This document shows positions 20,200 to 31,036 of a DNA stretch of 64,000 bases, piece after piece (the first letter of the stretch is position 1; each line of letters begins with the position of its first letter). Source of the stretch: Zizania palustris (lineage: Eukaryota > Streptophyta > Magnoliopsida > Poales > Poaceae); the NCBI GenBank assembly GCA_019279435.1, contig JAAALK010000080.1:35529385-35593384 (forward strand), in the 5' to 3' direction. Below the pieces are notes generated by a model, which saw only the letters and a list, made by a program, of their open reading frames with translations, did no database searches and was not told where the DNA came from. The translations under genes and the position numbers were made by a program.

Positions 20200-23100
20200 C
20201 CAGGCTTCAGGAGGAGGTATCCAGATGGAGGCAGGAGGCCGCCGACAGACTCCGCACTCAAGCTTCCACCGAAACTCCAGGGGGGCCTCAAGACGAGGGA
20301 GCCCGCAACCCCCCAGAAGTTATACAAGTCCAAGAGGAGGCTGAGAATGCGTCCTTCGACAATGAGTCTCCATTGCACCCTGATCTGCAGAGAGTGCCTT
20401 TCGACCCCAAGTTCAAGGCCTCGAAGCTGCACAAGTACTCCGGGGGGTCGGACCCCGGAGAGTTCGCCCGCTCGTACGCCCTAGCTATAGAAGCAAGCGG
20501 AGGGGTACGAAGCACCATGGCAAAATGCTTCCCACTCGCTCTCGAAGGTGTGGCGCTCCGGTGGTTCTGGTCCCTAAAACCAGGATCGATCAAGTCATGG
20601 GAGCTACTCAAAAAGAAGTTCGTGAGCAACTTCCAAGGCACTTTCGTGGCCCCAATGTCCACGGGAAGTTTGTTCCAGGTAAAGCAGCGGGAGGGAGAAA
20701 CCCTCCGAGAGTACTTCACACGCTTCGCCCACACCAAGTCACAGATTAAGGGCCTTACTACCTCTTCGGTAGTTGATGCTGCCCGAGAAGGGGTGCTGAA
20801 CCCCGACCTCCTCAGCAAACTCCATCGGAAGCCGGTAACATCCGTAGCACAGCTCATGGCATACTTCGAGCAATATGCCAAGGCAGAGGAAGGATGCCTT
20901 CGGCGAGCTGAGGCAGCACTACCCACCCTCCGGGAAGTCAAAAGGGAGCCAGAGGCCACCGCTCCACCACAACCTCCACAAGACAACCGCCCTAGCGAGT
21001 ATAGGCGAGGGAAAAAGCATTTCCGTTCGGAAGTATTAAACATTGCACCTTCAGCTTCAAAGGCACCTGCCAGTTTCCAGCAGGTAAAAAATTTCAAAGC
21101 TGGGCCGTCAGTACCTCAAGAAAGGGTGCCTGGAAGGCGCCAGAGTCATTTTTGCTGCGTGCATGGCGATAATAGAAGCCATGCCACGAAGGACTGCAAG
21201 ACGATATTGACCCTTCGGGGTGAATACATTGACCGAAATACCAGGAGGAGTACTTCGGACCGGGCTCCACCTACGGCACGATCGGAGCCTGTTCAAGCTG
21301 TGGCCCGAGCCGGTGCCCTCGAAGCCCCCATACGGCTACCGGTGGCCAGTATTATGCCACCACCAAGGCACGAAGATCCACAAGACCGCGGCAAGAGAGT
21401 GGTCCTACCCATCTCCGGAGGAGGGACCCTCGGCAGCATGTACAAGAGACAGCGCCACGAGTACGTCCGCGAAGTTGGGCACATTGGGACTTCAAGTTCC
21501 GCTGAAGGGATGCCAGAATGGTCCCGTGTACCCATCTCATTCACAGCCAGCGATGCAGTAGGGGTGAAGTTTCCCCATGCTGACCCATTAGTCATCTCTG
21601 CCGACATAGCAGGGGCTGATGTTCGGAGGATCCTGGTGGACGGTGGAAGCTCCGTAGACATACTCTTCGTCCAAGCCTTCGACCAGATGTGTATACCACG
21701 GAAGCATCTACTCCCTGCAGCCCGGCCACTTCAAGGCTTCTCAGGGCCGCCTCTCGATGCCCTCGGCCAAATAGGCCTCGAGGTTGCCTTCGGAGAGGGG
21801 CCGCTGGCCCGAGTAGAGGAGGTGATTTTCGACGTGGTGGATGCCCCCTACGCCTACAATGCTATCTTCGGACGAGGGATGTTAAACCAATTCGGGGCTA
21901 TAGCGCATCACAACTACCTTTGTCTCAAAATGCCCACACAAGGTGGAGTGCTCACTATTTCAGGAGACCAAGCTGTAGCCAGAAGGACAGAATATGGCCA
22001 CGGGCAGCCATTGGACCCTCGACAAGTACATAATGTGGCGGAGAGCGCCAAAGAAGTACCAGAAGCCTTGAGCCCCCCGAAGGGATCCTCGCTCAAACCA
22101 AGCCCGGAGGATGATGTCGAGACAAGAATAATCTCAGAAGACGGCAAAGAATACCCAATAAAATTCGGCAAGGGGCTATCTCCGGAGATAACCGCCTCAT
22201 TAGAAGAAGTCGTCAAGAAGAATCTAGACATGTTTGCTTGGACCGACGAAGATATCACGGGGGTCGACCGAAGCATCATCGAGCACAGTCTGCTCGTCAA
22301 CCCGAAGGCCAAGCCAGTGCGCCAGGGGCTCCGAAAGCTATCAACAGAAAGAGCAAATTTAGCCAAGGCCGAAGTGGAAAAATTGTTAAAAGCTGGCATT
22401 ATCAGGGAAGTGGCCGATACCGAGTGGTTGGCCAACCCTGTTTTTGTAAGAAAGAAGGATTCCAGCAAATGGCGCATGTGTATTGACTTCACATCACTAA
22501 ATAAAGCATGCCCGCGAGACCCCTACCCAATGCCCCGAATAGATCAATTAATAGATTCCACAGCCGGCTCCGAACTATTAAGCTTCCTCGATGCCTACTC
22601 CGGGTACCATCAAGTATGGCTGAAGCAAGAAGACGAGGCCAAGACAAGTTTCATAACTCCTTCGGGAGTATTCTGCTATGTAAGAATGCCTTTTGGTTTA
22701 CGGAATGCCGGAGCCACATTTTCTCGCTTAATAGCTAAAGCTTTAGGACATCAGATAGGCCGCAATGTCGAGGCCTACATGGACGATATTGTAATAAAAA
22801 GTGCTCAAAAGCATCAGCATAGCATAGATTTAGGTGAAACTTTCGAGAGCCTCCGAGCATGTGGAGTACGCCTCAATCCCGAAAAATGTATATTCGGGGC
22901 ACAAGCAGGGAAGCTGCTAGGGTACTTAGTTTCGAGCAGGGGGATCGAAGCCAGTCCAACGCAAATAAGTGCACTGCAAAGAATGGCTCCACCCGAGAAT
23001 TTGAAGCAAGTACAGAAGCTAGCAGGAAGGCTAGCAGCACTCAGCAGGTTCCTGTCTAGATCGGCAGAGCGAAGCCTCCTAATTTTCAAGGCACTCAAAA

Positions 23101-25313
23101 GCTCCGAAAGCTTCAACTGGACGCCGGAGTGCCAAAAGAGCTTCGAAGAAATAAAAGCCTACCTTGGAACATTATCAACCTTAACTGTTCCTCTTCCAGG
23201 GGAAACATTGCTTTTATACCTTGCAGCGACAGGGTCAGCAGTAAGCGCAGTACTGGTCCGAGAAGTCGAGCTCAAAGACAAGCTGGTACAAAACCCAGTT
23301 TATTTTGTCTCGGAGGCATTATCAGGAGCCAAGATCAGATACTCCGAGCTTGAAAAGTTTGCTTATGCTTTAGTAATGGCCTCGCGAAAGCTAAGGCATT
23401 ATTTCTTGGCGCATAACCTTATTGTCCCTACATCGTATCCTCTTGGAGATATGCTCCGAAACAAAGATTCCACAGGCAGGGTTGGAAAGTGGGCAGTCGA
23501 GCTAGCACCCTTCGAAATCTCCTTCACAGCAAGGACGGCTGTTAAATCTCAAATTATAGCAGATTTCGTAGCAGAGTGGACTCCATCTGCAGTATGGACT
23601 CCGGAAGAACCCTCCGACGGTTTCTGGACAATATTCTCCGACGGAGCCTATCAAGCATCAGGTGCCGGAGCAGGGGCAGTAATCTTGTCACCATCAGGAC
23701 AAAAGGCAATGTACTCTGCAAGGCTTAACTTTCGAACCACTAATAACGTCGCCGAATATGAAGGAATCTTGCTAGGCCTCCGAAAGGCTAAAGCACTCGG
23801 AGCTACAAGGATAATGATCAAGACAGATTCCCTAGTCGTCGCGGGGCATATTGATAAAAGCTTCCAAGCAAAAAACCCACATCTCGCGCAATACCTTCAA
23901 GAAATCTGCAAGGCAGAAGCAGCATTCAAAGGGTTTACAGTTCGAAGCATACCGCGAGCAGAAAATCAACTTGCAGATACTCTTGCAAAAGCCGCAGCAG
24001 GAGCAGTAGACCTCCCGGAGGGCGCTTTCCATGAAGAGTTAGAGCAGCCAGCAGCTGACCAAATACCCTCGTCAGAAGTAATGTGTATTGAAGCTACGGA
24101 TTGGCGAACTCCAATAATAACTATGTTGCAAGGTAGCAATGACCCTCCGGAAGGCCCAGAAGCTCGAAGAGTGCAAACGAGAGCTCGAAATTACAAACTT
24201 ATTGGGGAAGTACTATATAAAGCCGGAGTATGCTCACCACTGCTTCGATGCATCTCTCAACCTGAAGGACAAGACATACTTCGAGGCATCCACGAGGGAC
24301 TGTGCGGAGGTCATCTAGCTCCTAGAGCACTAGCAGGCAAGACGCTCCGGCAAGGTTTTTATTGGCCGACAATCGTCAGAGACGCCGAAGACCTAGTTCG
24401 AACATGCCAAGGCTGCCAATGGATGGGCAGAAGGAGCCATCGCCCACCATCTCAACTTCAAGTTATTGCCCCGGTATGGCCGATGGCTAGATGGGGCATG
24501 GACCTCATAGGCCCTTTCCCACCAGCAAAAGGCGGATTGAAATTTGCGGTCGTAGCGATAGAATACTTCTCAAAATGGGTGGAAGCAGAGCCGCTAACAG
24601 CCATCACATCAAAGAACGTGCAAAGGTTCTTCTGGCAGAATATTATATGCAGGTTCGGAGTCCCCAGAGAATTAACGGTGGATAACGGAACCCAGTTCGA
24701 AGCCGATACCTTCCAAACATTCTGTGAAGAGCTGGGCATTAAGCTATGCTTCGCAGCAGTGCGACATCCGCAATCCAACGGAGCCGTCGAACGAGCCAAC
24801 GGGAATATCCTCTCCGGGTTAAATCGCCGAATTGTGGGATTGGCCAAGGGCCTATGGGTCGAAGAGCTACCTAAAATTTTATGGTCTATCCGAACCACGC
24901 AAACTAGATCAACAGGCTTCACGCCATTCAGGTTGCTCTTCGGAGACGAAGCCATGACCCCTACGGAGCTCAAAGGGGAGTCACTTCGCGTAATTCAGCA
25001 CGAAGACGAAGATGATCGGAGTGCTTCAATAGACTTGTCAGAAGAAACAAGGCTTCGAGCTGTCGCCAACCTGACGAAGTACCAAGAGCACACAAAGACA
25101 TGGTATGACCCCAAGGTCAAGTTAACTGAGTTAAAACCAGGTCATCTAGTGTTGCGAAATGTAATAGCTCCGGGGAAGCTAGGAAACAAATGGGAAGGAC
25201 CATATGTTATCTTACGCTCAGGACGCCCCGGATCGTTTAAATTAGCTAATTTAGAAGGAGAAGAGTTGAAACATGCGTGGCATGCGGAGCACCTTAAGAG
25301 ATATTACGCTTAA
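20109..25313 (+). CDS. Gypsy-1 gag-pol polyprotein, 1,734 residues, intact
   Basis: One open frame encodes capsid, protease, reverse transcriptase, two RNase H-like domains and integrase, the copying and insertion machinery of the element. The gag core (ALRWFWSLKPGS, WELLKKKFVSNF) is at about residues 148-176. The protease has DGGSS with D511. RT has the catalytic YMDD at residues 890-893. A degenerate RT-linked RNase H follows. A second RNase H starts at D1178 (FSDGAYQASG), with EYEGILLGL and ENQLADTLAKAA; this second copy is typical of the Tat lineage. Integrase has an HHCC region (GLCGGHL, CQGCQ) and D1465, D1525 and E1561, a DD35E spacing, and ends with a GPY/F-like module (KWEGPYVI). No chromodomain is seen. 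The frame is open from 20,046; ATG 20,109 is the first in frame. No internal stop or frameshift, so it may still be functional apart from the gag start question. Confidence 0.95.
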   Translation: MLQTDYAASQDTEVPSDEDEGPPETEATQLARLQEEVSRWRQEAADRLRTQASTETPGGPQDEGARNPPEVIQVQEEAENASFDNESPLHPDLQRVPFDPKFKASKLHKYSGGSDPGEFARSYALAIEASGGVRSTMAKCFPLALEGVALRWFWSLKPGSIKSWELLKKKFVSNFQGTFVAPMSTGSLFQVKQREGETLREYFTRFAHTKSQIKGLTTSSVVDAAREGVLNPDLLSKLHRKPVTSVAQLMAYFEQYAKAEEGCLRRAEAALPTLREVKREPEATAPPQPPQDNRPSEYRRGKKHFRSEVLNIAPSASKAPASFQQVKNFKAGPSVPQERVPGRRQSHFCCVHGDNRSHATKDCKTILTLRGEYIDRNTRRSTSDRAPPTARSEPVQAVARAGALEAPIRLPVASIMPPPRHEDPQDRGKRVVLPISGGGTLGSMYKRQRHEYVREVGHIGTSSSAEGMPEWSRVPISFTASDAVGVKFPHADPLVISADIAGADVRRILVDGGSSVDILFVQAFDQMCIPRKHLLPAARPLQGFSGPPLDALGQIGLEVAFGEGPLARVEEVIFDVVDAPYAYNAIFGRGMLNQFGAIAHHNYLCLKMPTQGGVLTISGDQAVARRTEYGHGQPLDPRQVHNVAESAKEVPEALSPPKGSSLKPSPEDDVETRIISEDGKEYPIKFGKGLSPEITASLEEVVKKNLDMFAWTDEDITGVDRSIIEHSLLVNPKAKPVRQGLRKLSTERANLAKAEVEKLLKAGIIREVADTEWLANPVFVRKKDSSKWRMCIDFTSLNKACPRDPYPMPRIDQLIDSTAGSELLSFLDAYSGYHQVWLKQEDEAKTSFITPSGVFCYVRMPFGLRNAGATFSRLIAKALGHQIGRNVEAYMDDIVIKSAQKHQHSIDLGETFESLRACGVRLNPEKCIFGAQAGKLLGYLVSSRGIEASPTQISALQRMAPPENLKQVQKLAGRLAALSRFLSRSAERSLLIFKALKSSESFNWTPECQKSFEEIKAYLGTLSTLTVPLPGETLLLYLAATGSAVSAVLVREVELKDKLVQNPVYFVSEALSGAKIRYSELEKFAYALVMASRKLRHYFLAHNLIVPTSYPLGDMLRNKDSTGRVGKWAVELAPFEISFTARTAVKSQIIADFVAEWTPSAVWTPEEPSDGFWTIFSDGAYQASGAGAGAVILSPSGQKAMYSARLNFRTTNNVAEYEGILLGLRKAKALGATRIMIKTDSLVVAGHIDKSFQAKNPHLAQYLQEICKAEAAFKGFTVRSIPRAENQLADTLAKAAAGAVDLPEGAFHEELEQPAADQIPSSEVMCIEATDWRTPIITMLQGSNDPPEGPEARRVQTRARNYKLIGEVLYKAGVCSPLLRCISQPEGQDILRGIHEGLCGGHLAPRALAGKTLRQGFYWPTIVRDAEDLVRTCQGCQWMGRRSHRPPSQLQVIAPVWPMARWGMDLIGPFPPAKGGLKFAVVAIEYFSKWVEAEPLTAITSKNVQRFFWQNIICRFGVPRELTVDNGTQFEADTFQTFCEELGIKLCFAAVRHPQSNGAVERANGNILSGLNRRIVGLAKGLWVEELPKILWSIRTTQTRSTGFTPFRLLFGDEAMTPTELKGESLRVIQHEDEDDRSASIDLSEETRLRAVANLTKYQEHTKTWYDPKVKLTELKPGHLVLRNVIAPGKLGNKWEGPYVILRSGRPGSFKLANLEGEELKHAWHAEHLKRYYA

Positions 25314-25496
25314 GGCTCCCTTGTAATCACTTGTAACACTCCTTTTATGAATAAAGCTAAGGGTTGAGATTTGTTTTGCCCTTCGAACATCCCACCCTCC
25401 GGATGGACGCATTCGAAGGTCGGTGATGCTAGCAGAGCCAAACATTTTTCGAAAAAACCCAAGGGGCTGGCTACGAACCATTGGTTCAGTGGCTCC
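25314..25496 (+). other. Gypsy-1 spacer after pol
   Basis: Short non-coding stretch between the pol stop and the tandem array. It contains an ATGAATAAAGC segment near 25,347, a possible poly(A)-type signal for sense transcripts. Confidence 0.4.
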
Positions 25497-26030
25497 GCCA
25501 ACCTACGGATTCCAGGCTCCGGCTTGTTAGGATCCGTAGAAGAGTCCAAGGACTTTAAACAAGACAGAATTTCAAGCCTCCGGGTGCGAAGTATCTGTAA
25601 AAGAGCCGTAGGTGGCCAACCTACGGATTCCAGGCTCCGGCTTGTTAGGATCCGTAGAAGAGTCCAAGGACTTTAAACAAGACAGAATTTCAAGCCTCCG
25701 GGTGCGAAGTATCTGTAAAAGAGCCGTAGGTGGCCAACCTACGGATTCCAGGCTCCGGCTTGTTAGGATCCGTAGAAGAGTCCAAGGACTTTAAACAAGA
25801 CAGAATTTCAAGCCTCCGGGTGCGAAGTATCTGTAAAAGAGCCGTAGGTGGCCAACCTACGGATTCCAGGCTCCGGCTTGTTAGGATCCGTAGAAGAGTC
25901 TAAGGACTTTAAACAAGACAGAATTTCAAGCCTCCGGGTGCGAAGTATCTGTAAAAGAGCCGTAGGTGGCCAACCTACGGATTGCAGGCTCCGGCTTGTT
26001 AGGATCCATAGAAGAGTATAAGGACTTTAA
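25497..26030 (+). repeat. 118-bp tandem array in Gypsy-1 (about 4.5 copies)
   Basis: The word CCTACGGATT recurs at 25,502, 25,620, 25,738, 25,856 and 25,974, a constant 118-bp step. Copies are nearly identical; the fifth breaks off after about 55 bp. The frames it creates repeat the same peptide and are not taken as genes. Arrays at this place, between pol and the antisense gene, are known in Tat/Ogre elements. Confidence 0.95.
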
Positions 26031-26216
26031 ATTTTTTGTCTACTTATCGATGGTGACATGCGCAAAAATTCGAAGCATACAGGTGCTCGGGCAATCATTG
26101 TGCCTAGCGAACCCTTATATAAGATAAAAGCTCCGCCACCCACAAGGGGGGTAGGAGGATAGGAGTCACACAGCATGCTGTCGAAGCATTCCGCATTAAA
26201 ATATTATATTCATACA

Positions 26217-27115
26217 TCAGGAAAAATTGTTATCTAAACCCAAATAAAAACGGAGACCCTTTCGACCCCTAGAGCTACCCCTGCGGCTACTTTGCCCTTC
26301 GGAGCTTGAAGTCTTTTTAGGCCGGGAACTTCTCTTTTTCTTCGAGGCTCGCAGTTTCTTCTGCTCCTCCTGAAGTTCGGCCCACGTCAAGAGCCTTTCG
26401 GAGCCAGCCTCGGCAAGGTTTCCGGCTTGATACTCCGAGTCAGACCAGTCGACGGGCTCGGAGGACGAAGACCCCTCTTCCTTTTTTTCCTCTTTAATAT
26501 AAGACAAAACATCCCTTCGTACTTCAAGGGTAACTCCCCCCGTCTCCGCGAGGAACGGAAAAGCGAGAGCGACGATAAGGTCTCAAACTCTCAAGAACTG
26601 CCCACTCCTTGCGAAGCTCGGCAGTAGGTTCCAAAAGTACGAAGTCAGGGCTCGAAGGGCATGACAGAACCTAAAAAAAGAGCAGAACACCCAAGACAAG
26701 TACTGTTTATAACTTTCTCATTAATTAAACAAAGTTTACAAGACCACAGGTACACAACAACCCTAAGCGGCTAGACCTGCGGGTCGTTCGGCGGAGCTGG
26801 GACCGAAGGCGCTGGCGAAGTCGGGAGTGGTGGCTTTGCCTGAGCTTGCTTTTGCCGGCGGGCCTCGTCGATCCAAGCCTTAGCAGCAACTTTGTGGTCC
26901 GCCTTCCATACTGATCGGAAAGCTTCCCAAGCCGAAGCCACCTCCGAAGATGGCCGCAGCAGGTCATCATCCGCGAAGCCTCCAGGAGACGAACCACTAA
27001 CCGAATCGAGGGGAATCCGAAGAGTTTCGAGGTGGCGAAGAACCCCGATGCCGGCGCATTATCCGGAGATCTCTCCGTACCGTACTCCGGAATTCTTCAT
27101 CAGCGACGAAGCTAC
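26217..27115 (-). pseudogene. Coding-like tail beyond the antisense gene stop
   Basis: Downstream of the stop at 27,116 the minus strand still shows protein-like stretches in shifting frames. One at about 27,160-27,010 contains ARPEADEDLGSFVADEEF. One from about 27,045 to the TAG at 26,771 contains LLRPSSEVASAWEAFRSVW. One from an acceptor-like TTTTTTTAG near 26,671 down to 26,217 contains AELRKEWAVLESLRPYR and, one frame away, DVLSYIKEEKK. Either the original antisense protein was longer and has suffered frameshifts, or some introns were missed. No domain is recognised. Confidence 0.45.
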
Positions 27116-29959
27116 CTAGATCCTCGTCAGCTTCCGGTCGAGCGGCTCGAAGGTTGCAGCAGAGGTCGAAGGGCACATGGTGCCAAAGTACTCTAACGTA
27201 CCCTGAAGAGCTTCCAAGGTACGGTCAGCAGTACTGGAATTCTTTCTATCTGCTACTTCCAGGCTTGCAACCGTTGCGTCCAACGCGGCCACCCGGAGCA
27301 TCATGGAACTCTTCTGAGCCATTGCCTGGCTAAGAGCCCCTTGAAGTTCCACCAGATGTCCGTTCGAAGCAGCCGCATCCTGGCGAAGCTTCTCGACCTC
27401 CGCACGGAGAACCACTCGTTCAGCCTCGGCTTCTTCGGCATGAGAGCGGAGGGCTTCAAAGGCTTCGTCAGACGCGGCCTTAGCCTTCCGTTCTTCCAAG
27501 AGTTCTTCATTCAGCCTGAGAGACCTCCCGGTGGACTCATCAAGAGCTGTTTGAAGGGCTGTAACCTTCCGGTTAAGTCGGTTAATCTCGACCTCGCTGG
27601 AAGTCGCTGCCGCTCTAGCAAGGGCGAATTGCTGCAAGGAAAACAAGGTAAGTGCTAAAGAAGCTTTGACCATTAAAATACAGCAACTGTGGTGTCTTTT
27701 TCATACCTGAAGGGCAGCCCTTTCGAGGGCCGTGTTGAGGCTCAAAGCCCTAACTTCGCTCAAAGCGGAGATCAACTCCGAATTGGCGATATCCTGGCTT
27801 TTCTCAGCCAGGGGCTCCAGTAGCCTTCGAAGGCCGCTCCGATGCTCCAAGAAAGGAGCCAGAAGAGGGAGCCAAGACAAGGCCCGGGCGTCGTCCTCGG
27901 CAGCCTCGTCCTCTGAGTTGCCGACGGAGGGCGCTGCTTGGTCAACCCGAAGGCCCAGGCTGGAAATACTCTTACCCCTCCCCGGCACAAAAGAGGGAGA
28001 GGCAAGAACATCTCGACCCTCGGCCGCCACATCTTCGGCCGGAGCCACGTTGTCGGAGGCACTGTCAGTAGTCGAGGTCGCCACGGCCGGAGCCAATTCC
28101 GTCCCAGGGAGCACATCGTCCGCTCCGAAGGATACGTTCTCCGCCACCGGGCTCGGAGCCCCCAGGGGAGCCAGAGGGTCCGCTCGGGTGACCGTCTCCG
28201 AAGAAGTAGGGACGTCGGGCACCACCAAGGCTTCGATACCCGAAGAGGTACCTATTTCAAATATCAAGGTTAATTAACATATTCTACAGATAGCAAGCGA
28301 ATGCCGACGAAAAAAGAAAGAGCTCCGGGAAAATACCTCCAAGAGCCGCTTGAGGAAGGATCGCCGGATCCTCCAGGACTTCGTACATCCGGAGGATGTT
28401 GTCGAAGTCATCCCCCGAAGCCCTGCCCTCGGTTTCGTCCGTCGGGGCCACAACCTCCGCAGGAACCCCTTCGGGTGCAGGCAAGTCGGAGGTAGAGTTT
28501 GACTCCACTTGCACGTTGACAGGCGCAGGAGGAGTCAGTGGAGTTACATTAACACCCTCCCTATCGGGGAGGTTTGTGGGGACCTCCCCCATGTCTTCGT
28601 CGATCAGAAGGTAGTCTTCGAAGGCTTTCGTTGTAGCACCTCTGGAGTCTTCTGTCTCTTCGGGAGTCGGGCTCCACTCATCCGGCGACGAAGAAGATGA
28701 AGCGGGTGTCAAGTGAGGAGGCTGCTTCACTGCCCTCTTCTGAACAGGCTGCTTGCCAGCTTTTTTAGAAGGCTCGGCCGCTGCTTTTCTCTTGCGAGCC
28801 GCCGCTCCAGCTGGGGCAAAGTCGGGAAGCTGCGGGGGCTCCATGCCGAGGGCTCTCCACACCCTATTCGAGCGCTCCCAACTCCCCACCAGTTCCAGCC
28901 TCCTCTGCCTCTCGGCCACCGAAGGGGCTCCGAGAATGCGTTCGGTAGCCCGGACTATGTCGTCCGGGGCTAAGGCCAGAGGCGCCGCTGAAAGAAAAAG
29001 GTATAAGAAGCATAAGTATAATTAATGTGTTCATGCAAAATGATGCCGCAGGAGAAAGACGTACCTATGTTTCGGAGGTCCCCCTCCGAGGCTTGCGGGA
29101 TGGAGATTGGCCAACTGGCTCCGAGGGGTGAGATCCGAAGGCCTACGAACTCTTCGGCCAGGTCGCGCATACTCATGCGACGAGCCACTGAAGCCAGCAA
29201 CCCTAGCCTCGTCGTGAGCAGGCTAGGGTTCGGGGAGATGTCCGCTTCCTTCCGGAACCAGATTTCTTGAAGAGGGCCCGAAAGGGGGGAGTCTTCTCCT
29301 ACTTCGGCGTAAAACCACCGAAGTATCCAATTTGTATACCATCGATTGTTTATGGCCTTCGCAGGGAAATGAAGAGCGTGCTCCCGCCGTAGCTGGAAAT
29401 TAACACTGCCGAAGGCCACTGTCACCTTCGAGTCTCCGGGCCCATCTTGAGGCTTTGGCTGGCAGATAGCCTCGTGGGTCGCTGCGAAGATCTCGGAGCG
29501 CCCTTCACACCCCTCCGCCCGAAGAGCCCACTCGAAGACGGCCAGGCGGACGATTGCGTTGGGGGACAATTGAGGCAGAGTAATGTGGAACAGGTCCAGT
29601 ACCTCTGCCAGAAAATCCACGGCTGGTAGCCCCAGGCCAGCTTCGAAGAACGCCTCGAAGACTACCACTTCTCCGCGCCGAGGCCGTGGAGTCGACTCTG
29701 TCCCTGGAACTCGAGTCCTCATTCCGGCTCCCAGCTTCCCGTCTACTGCCTCTTCAATGGATTCCGCGGTGCTCACTGATTGACCAATGACGAAGCTTTG
29801 GGCCATCTTCTTCTTGGAGGGCGGGCGGAGCGCTCGGGGGTTCTTGGGCCAAGCACCGCCCGGACCCCCCGCCATTGCTGTGGCTGCTGATGCAGCCCAT
29901 GCCTGCCGCTGCGCCAGAGTGTTGGCCGCCAAGGGAGTTGTGTGGCTGGTTCTCGCCAT
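27116..29959 (-). CDS. Spliced antisense gene of Gypsy-1, about 868 residues
   Basis: Four exons on the strand opposite to gag-pol join in phase: 29,959-29,065, 28,987-28,337, 28,251-27,707 and 27,631-27,116. The introns are 77, 85 and 75 bp, all with GT-AG ends (donors GTACGT, GTATTT, GTATGA). The start ATG at 29,959 (MARTSHTTP) is 98 bp downstream of a TATAAAAG box. Exon 1 holds a region with LPQLSPNAIVRLAVFEWALR and RWYTNWILRWFY that resembles the plant 'putative gypsy type transposon' family (Transposase_28). Exons 2 and 3 are acidic and serine/proline-rich with a short lysine-rich patch (KRKAAAEPSKKAGKQ). Exon 4 reads as a coiled coil. Such antisense frames are known in Tat elements; their function is unknown. 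Whether the TAG at 27,116 is the natural end is uncertain. Confidence 0.78.
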
Positions 29960-30056
29960 TGCGCTCAAAGGCTCGAAGGGGCGGAAGGTTGAGGGGAAAG
30001 GTGAATTGCAAGAACGGTGAATGCGGTAAAAAACTTCCAGTAATCCCCTTTTCCCC

Positions 30057-30064
30057 CTTTTATA
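30057..30064 (-). promoter_or_regulatory. TATA box for the antisense gene
   Basis: The minus strand reads TATAAAAG here, followed by a purine-rich leader and then the ATG of the antisense gene 98 bp downstream. The box lies inside the element about 480 bp from the 3' LTR, so transcription would run away from that LTR. Confidence 0.6.
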
Positions 30065-30544
30065 ATCGCACAACCTATACTGCTCTTCGAGAAGTTTCAC
30101 ACTGCAGGTTCGGCTTCCGTCGCCGACAGGTGGGGCTGGTAATTGGAACGGCGTGCAACCACTGAAGAAATCGACCGTTACTTCTTTTTCACAGCGGGTA
30201 ACGGCTATTTGCGCCGTAACGGTCATATTGACGGTACCCCACGACGTTCACACTCCGTAACCGTCGCCACGACGAAAGACACTTCGTAACCGCTTGCACG
30301 ACGCTCACGCTCCGTAACCGCTTTTGTAACACTCTTGCACCGAAACCATGCTATTCCCAGGGAGTTTTCCCACTATGCCGAAGCTCGGAGGCGAACGTTT
30401 TAAAATATTGGGTCCAATATTCTGGGCTAAATCACAGCATCTTTGCATTCCCTTTAAGCCTCAGAAACTAAAAATGTTCCTTTCGTATACTGCCTTCTTT
30501 CTAAAAAATAGGTTATCTACAGAAAGGCGTATTCGAGGGGCTAC
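30065..30544. other. Gypsy-1 region upstream of the antisense gene and PPT
   Basis: No gene. It has several near-repeats of a CCGTAAC word (30,185-30,330) of unknown role. A short purine-rich stretch (CGAGGGGC, about 30,533-30,540) just before the 3' LTR is the likely plus-strand primer. Confidence 0.5.
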
Positions 30545-31031
30545 TGTTGGGGGAAATTACTTCATTTTCAGGACTTAAAGGTTAATCCTCCGAGGGCTCC
30601 AAGAAGATCCCGAAGATGGCTGAATAATGCTCGAAGCATACGTCAGCACGATCGAAGGGTGTCACTATGCAAAATCTCGAAGGACCCTCCGAAGGGAAGG
30701 AGGAGGCTTCGAAGCAGGAAGACGTGACTGATGGGATACCCTGCTTATCCATCTACCCTACAGCATTTTACCGTGTATAACCTTGTTTATAATACTGGAG
30801 GTCATTTGTAATATAAGGGTAAATAGGTCTATTCCTTAAGCCCTTTTTCCCTATAAATACCCCCCATTGTACCTTGTAAGAAGGATCCAAAACTAGTGGT
30901 TCAAACACACATATTCGGACCTCTTGAGTTGTTATCCTTTACGGAGGCTCAAGTTTGTCCTAAAAGCACAAACCTCTTGTTTGTTTGTTCTTAACTACTA
31001 AGAACCTGTTGGTGTAACTTTTACGCCAACA
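30545..31031 (+). repeat. Gypsy-1 3' LTR (487 bp)
   Basis: Same length and ends as the 5' LTR; five substitutions between the two. AATAT follows at 31,032-31,036. Confidence 0.95.
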
Positions 31032-31036
31032 AATAT

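Larger units (their letters stand above)
19275..31031 (+). mobile_element. Complete Tat-type Ty3/Gypsy element Gypsy-1, target duplication AATAT
   Basis: Two 487-bp LTRs (19,275-19,761 and 30,545-31,031) start TGTTGG and end CCAACA. AATAT lies outside each end (19,270-19,274 and 31,032-31,036). I count five substitutions between the LTRs, about 1%. Between them are a primer binding site, an open gag-pol, a 118-bp tandem array and a spliced gene on the opposite strand. Two RNase H-like domains in pol and an antisense gene before the 3' LTR are hallmarks of the Tat (Retand/Ogre-like) lineage. This is the youngest and best-preserved element in the window. Confidence 0.95.

Noticed and set aside
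20288..21097. 269-codon minus-strand frame inside gag
   Set aside because: It lies opposite intact, recognisable gag in a GC-rich frame; no domain or promoter was seen.
25371..25794. Open frames with a repeated peptide after Gypsy-1 pol
   Set aside because: They are created by the 118-bp tandem array and have no start context or domain.
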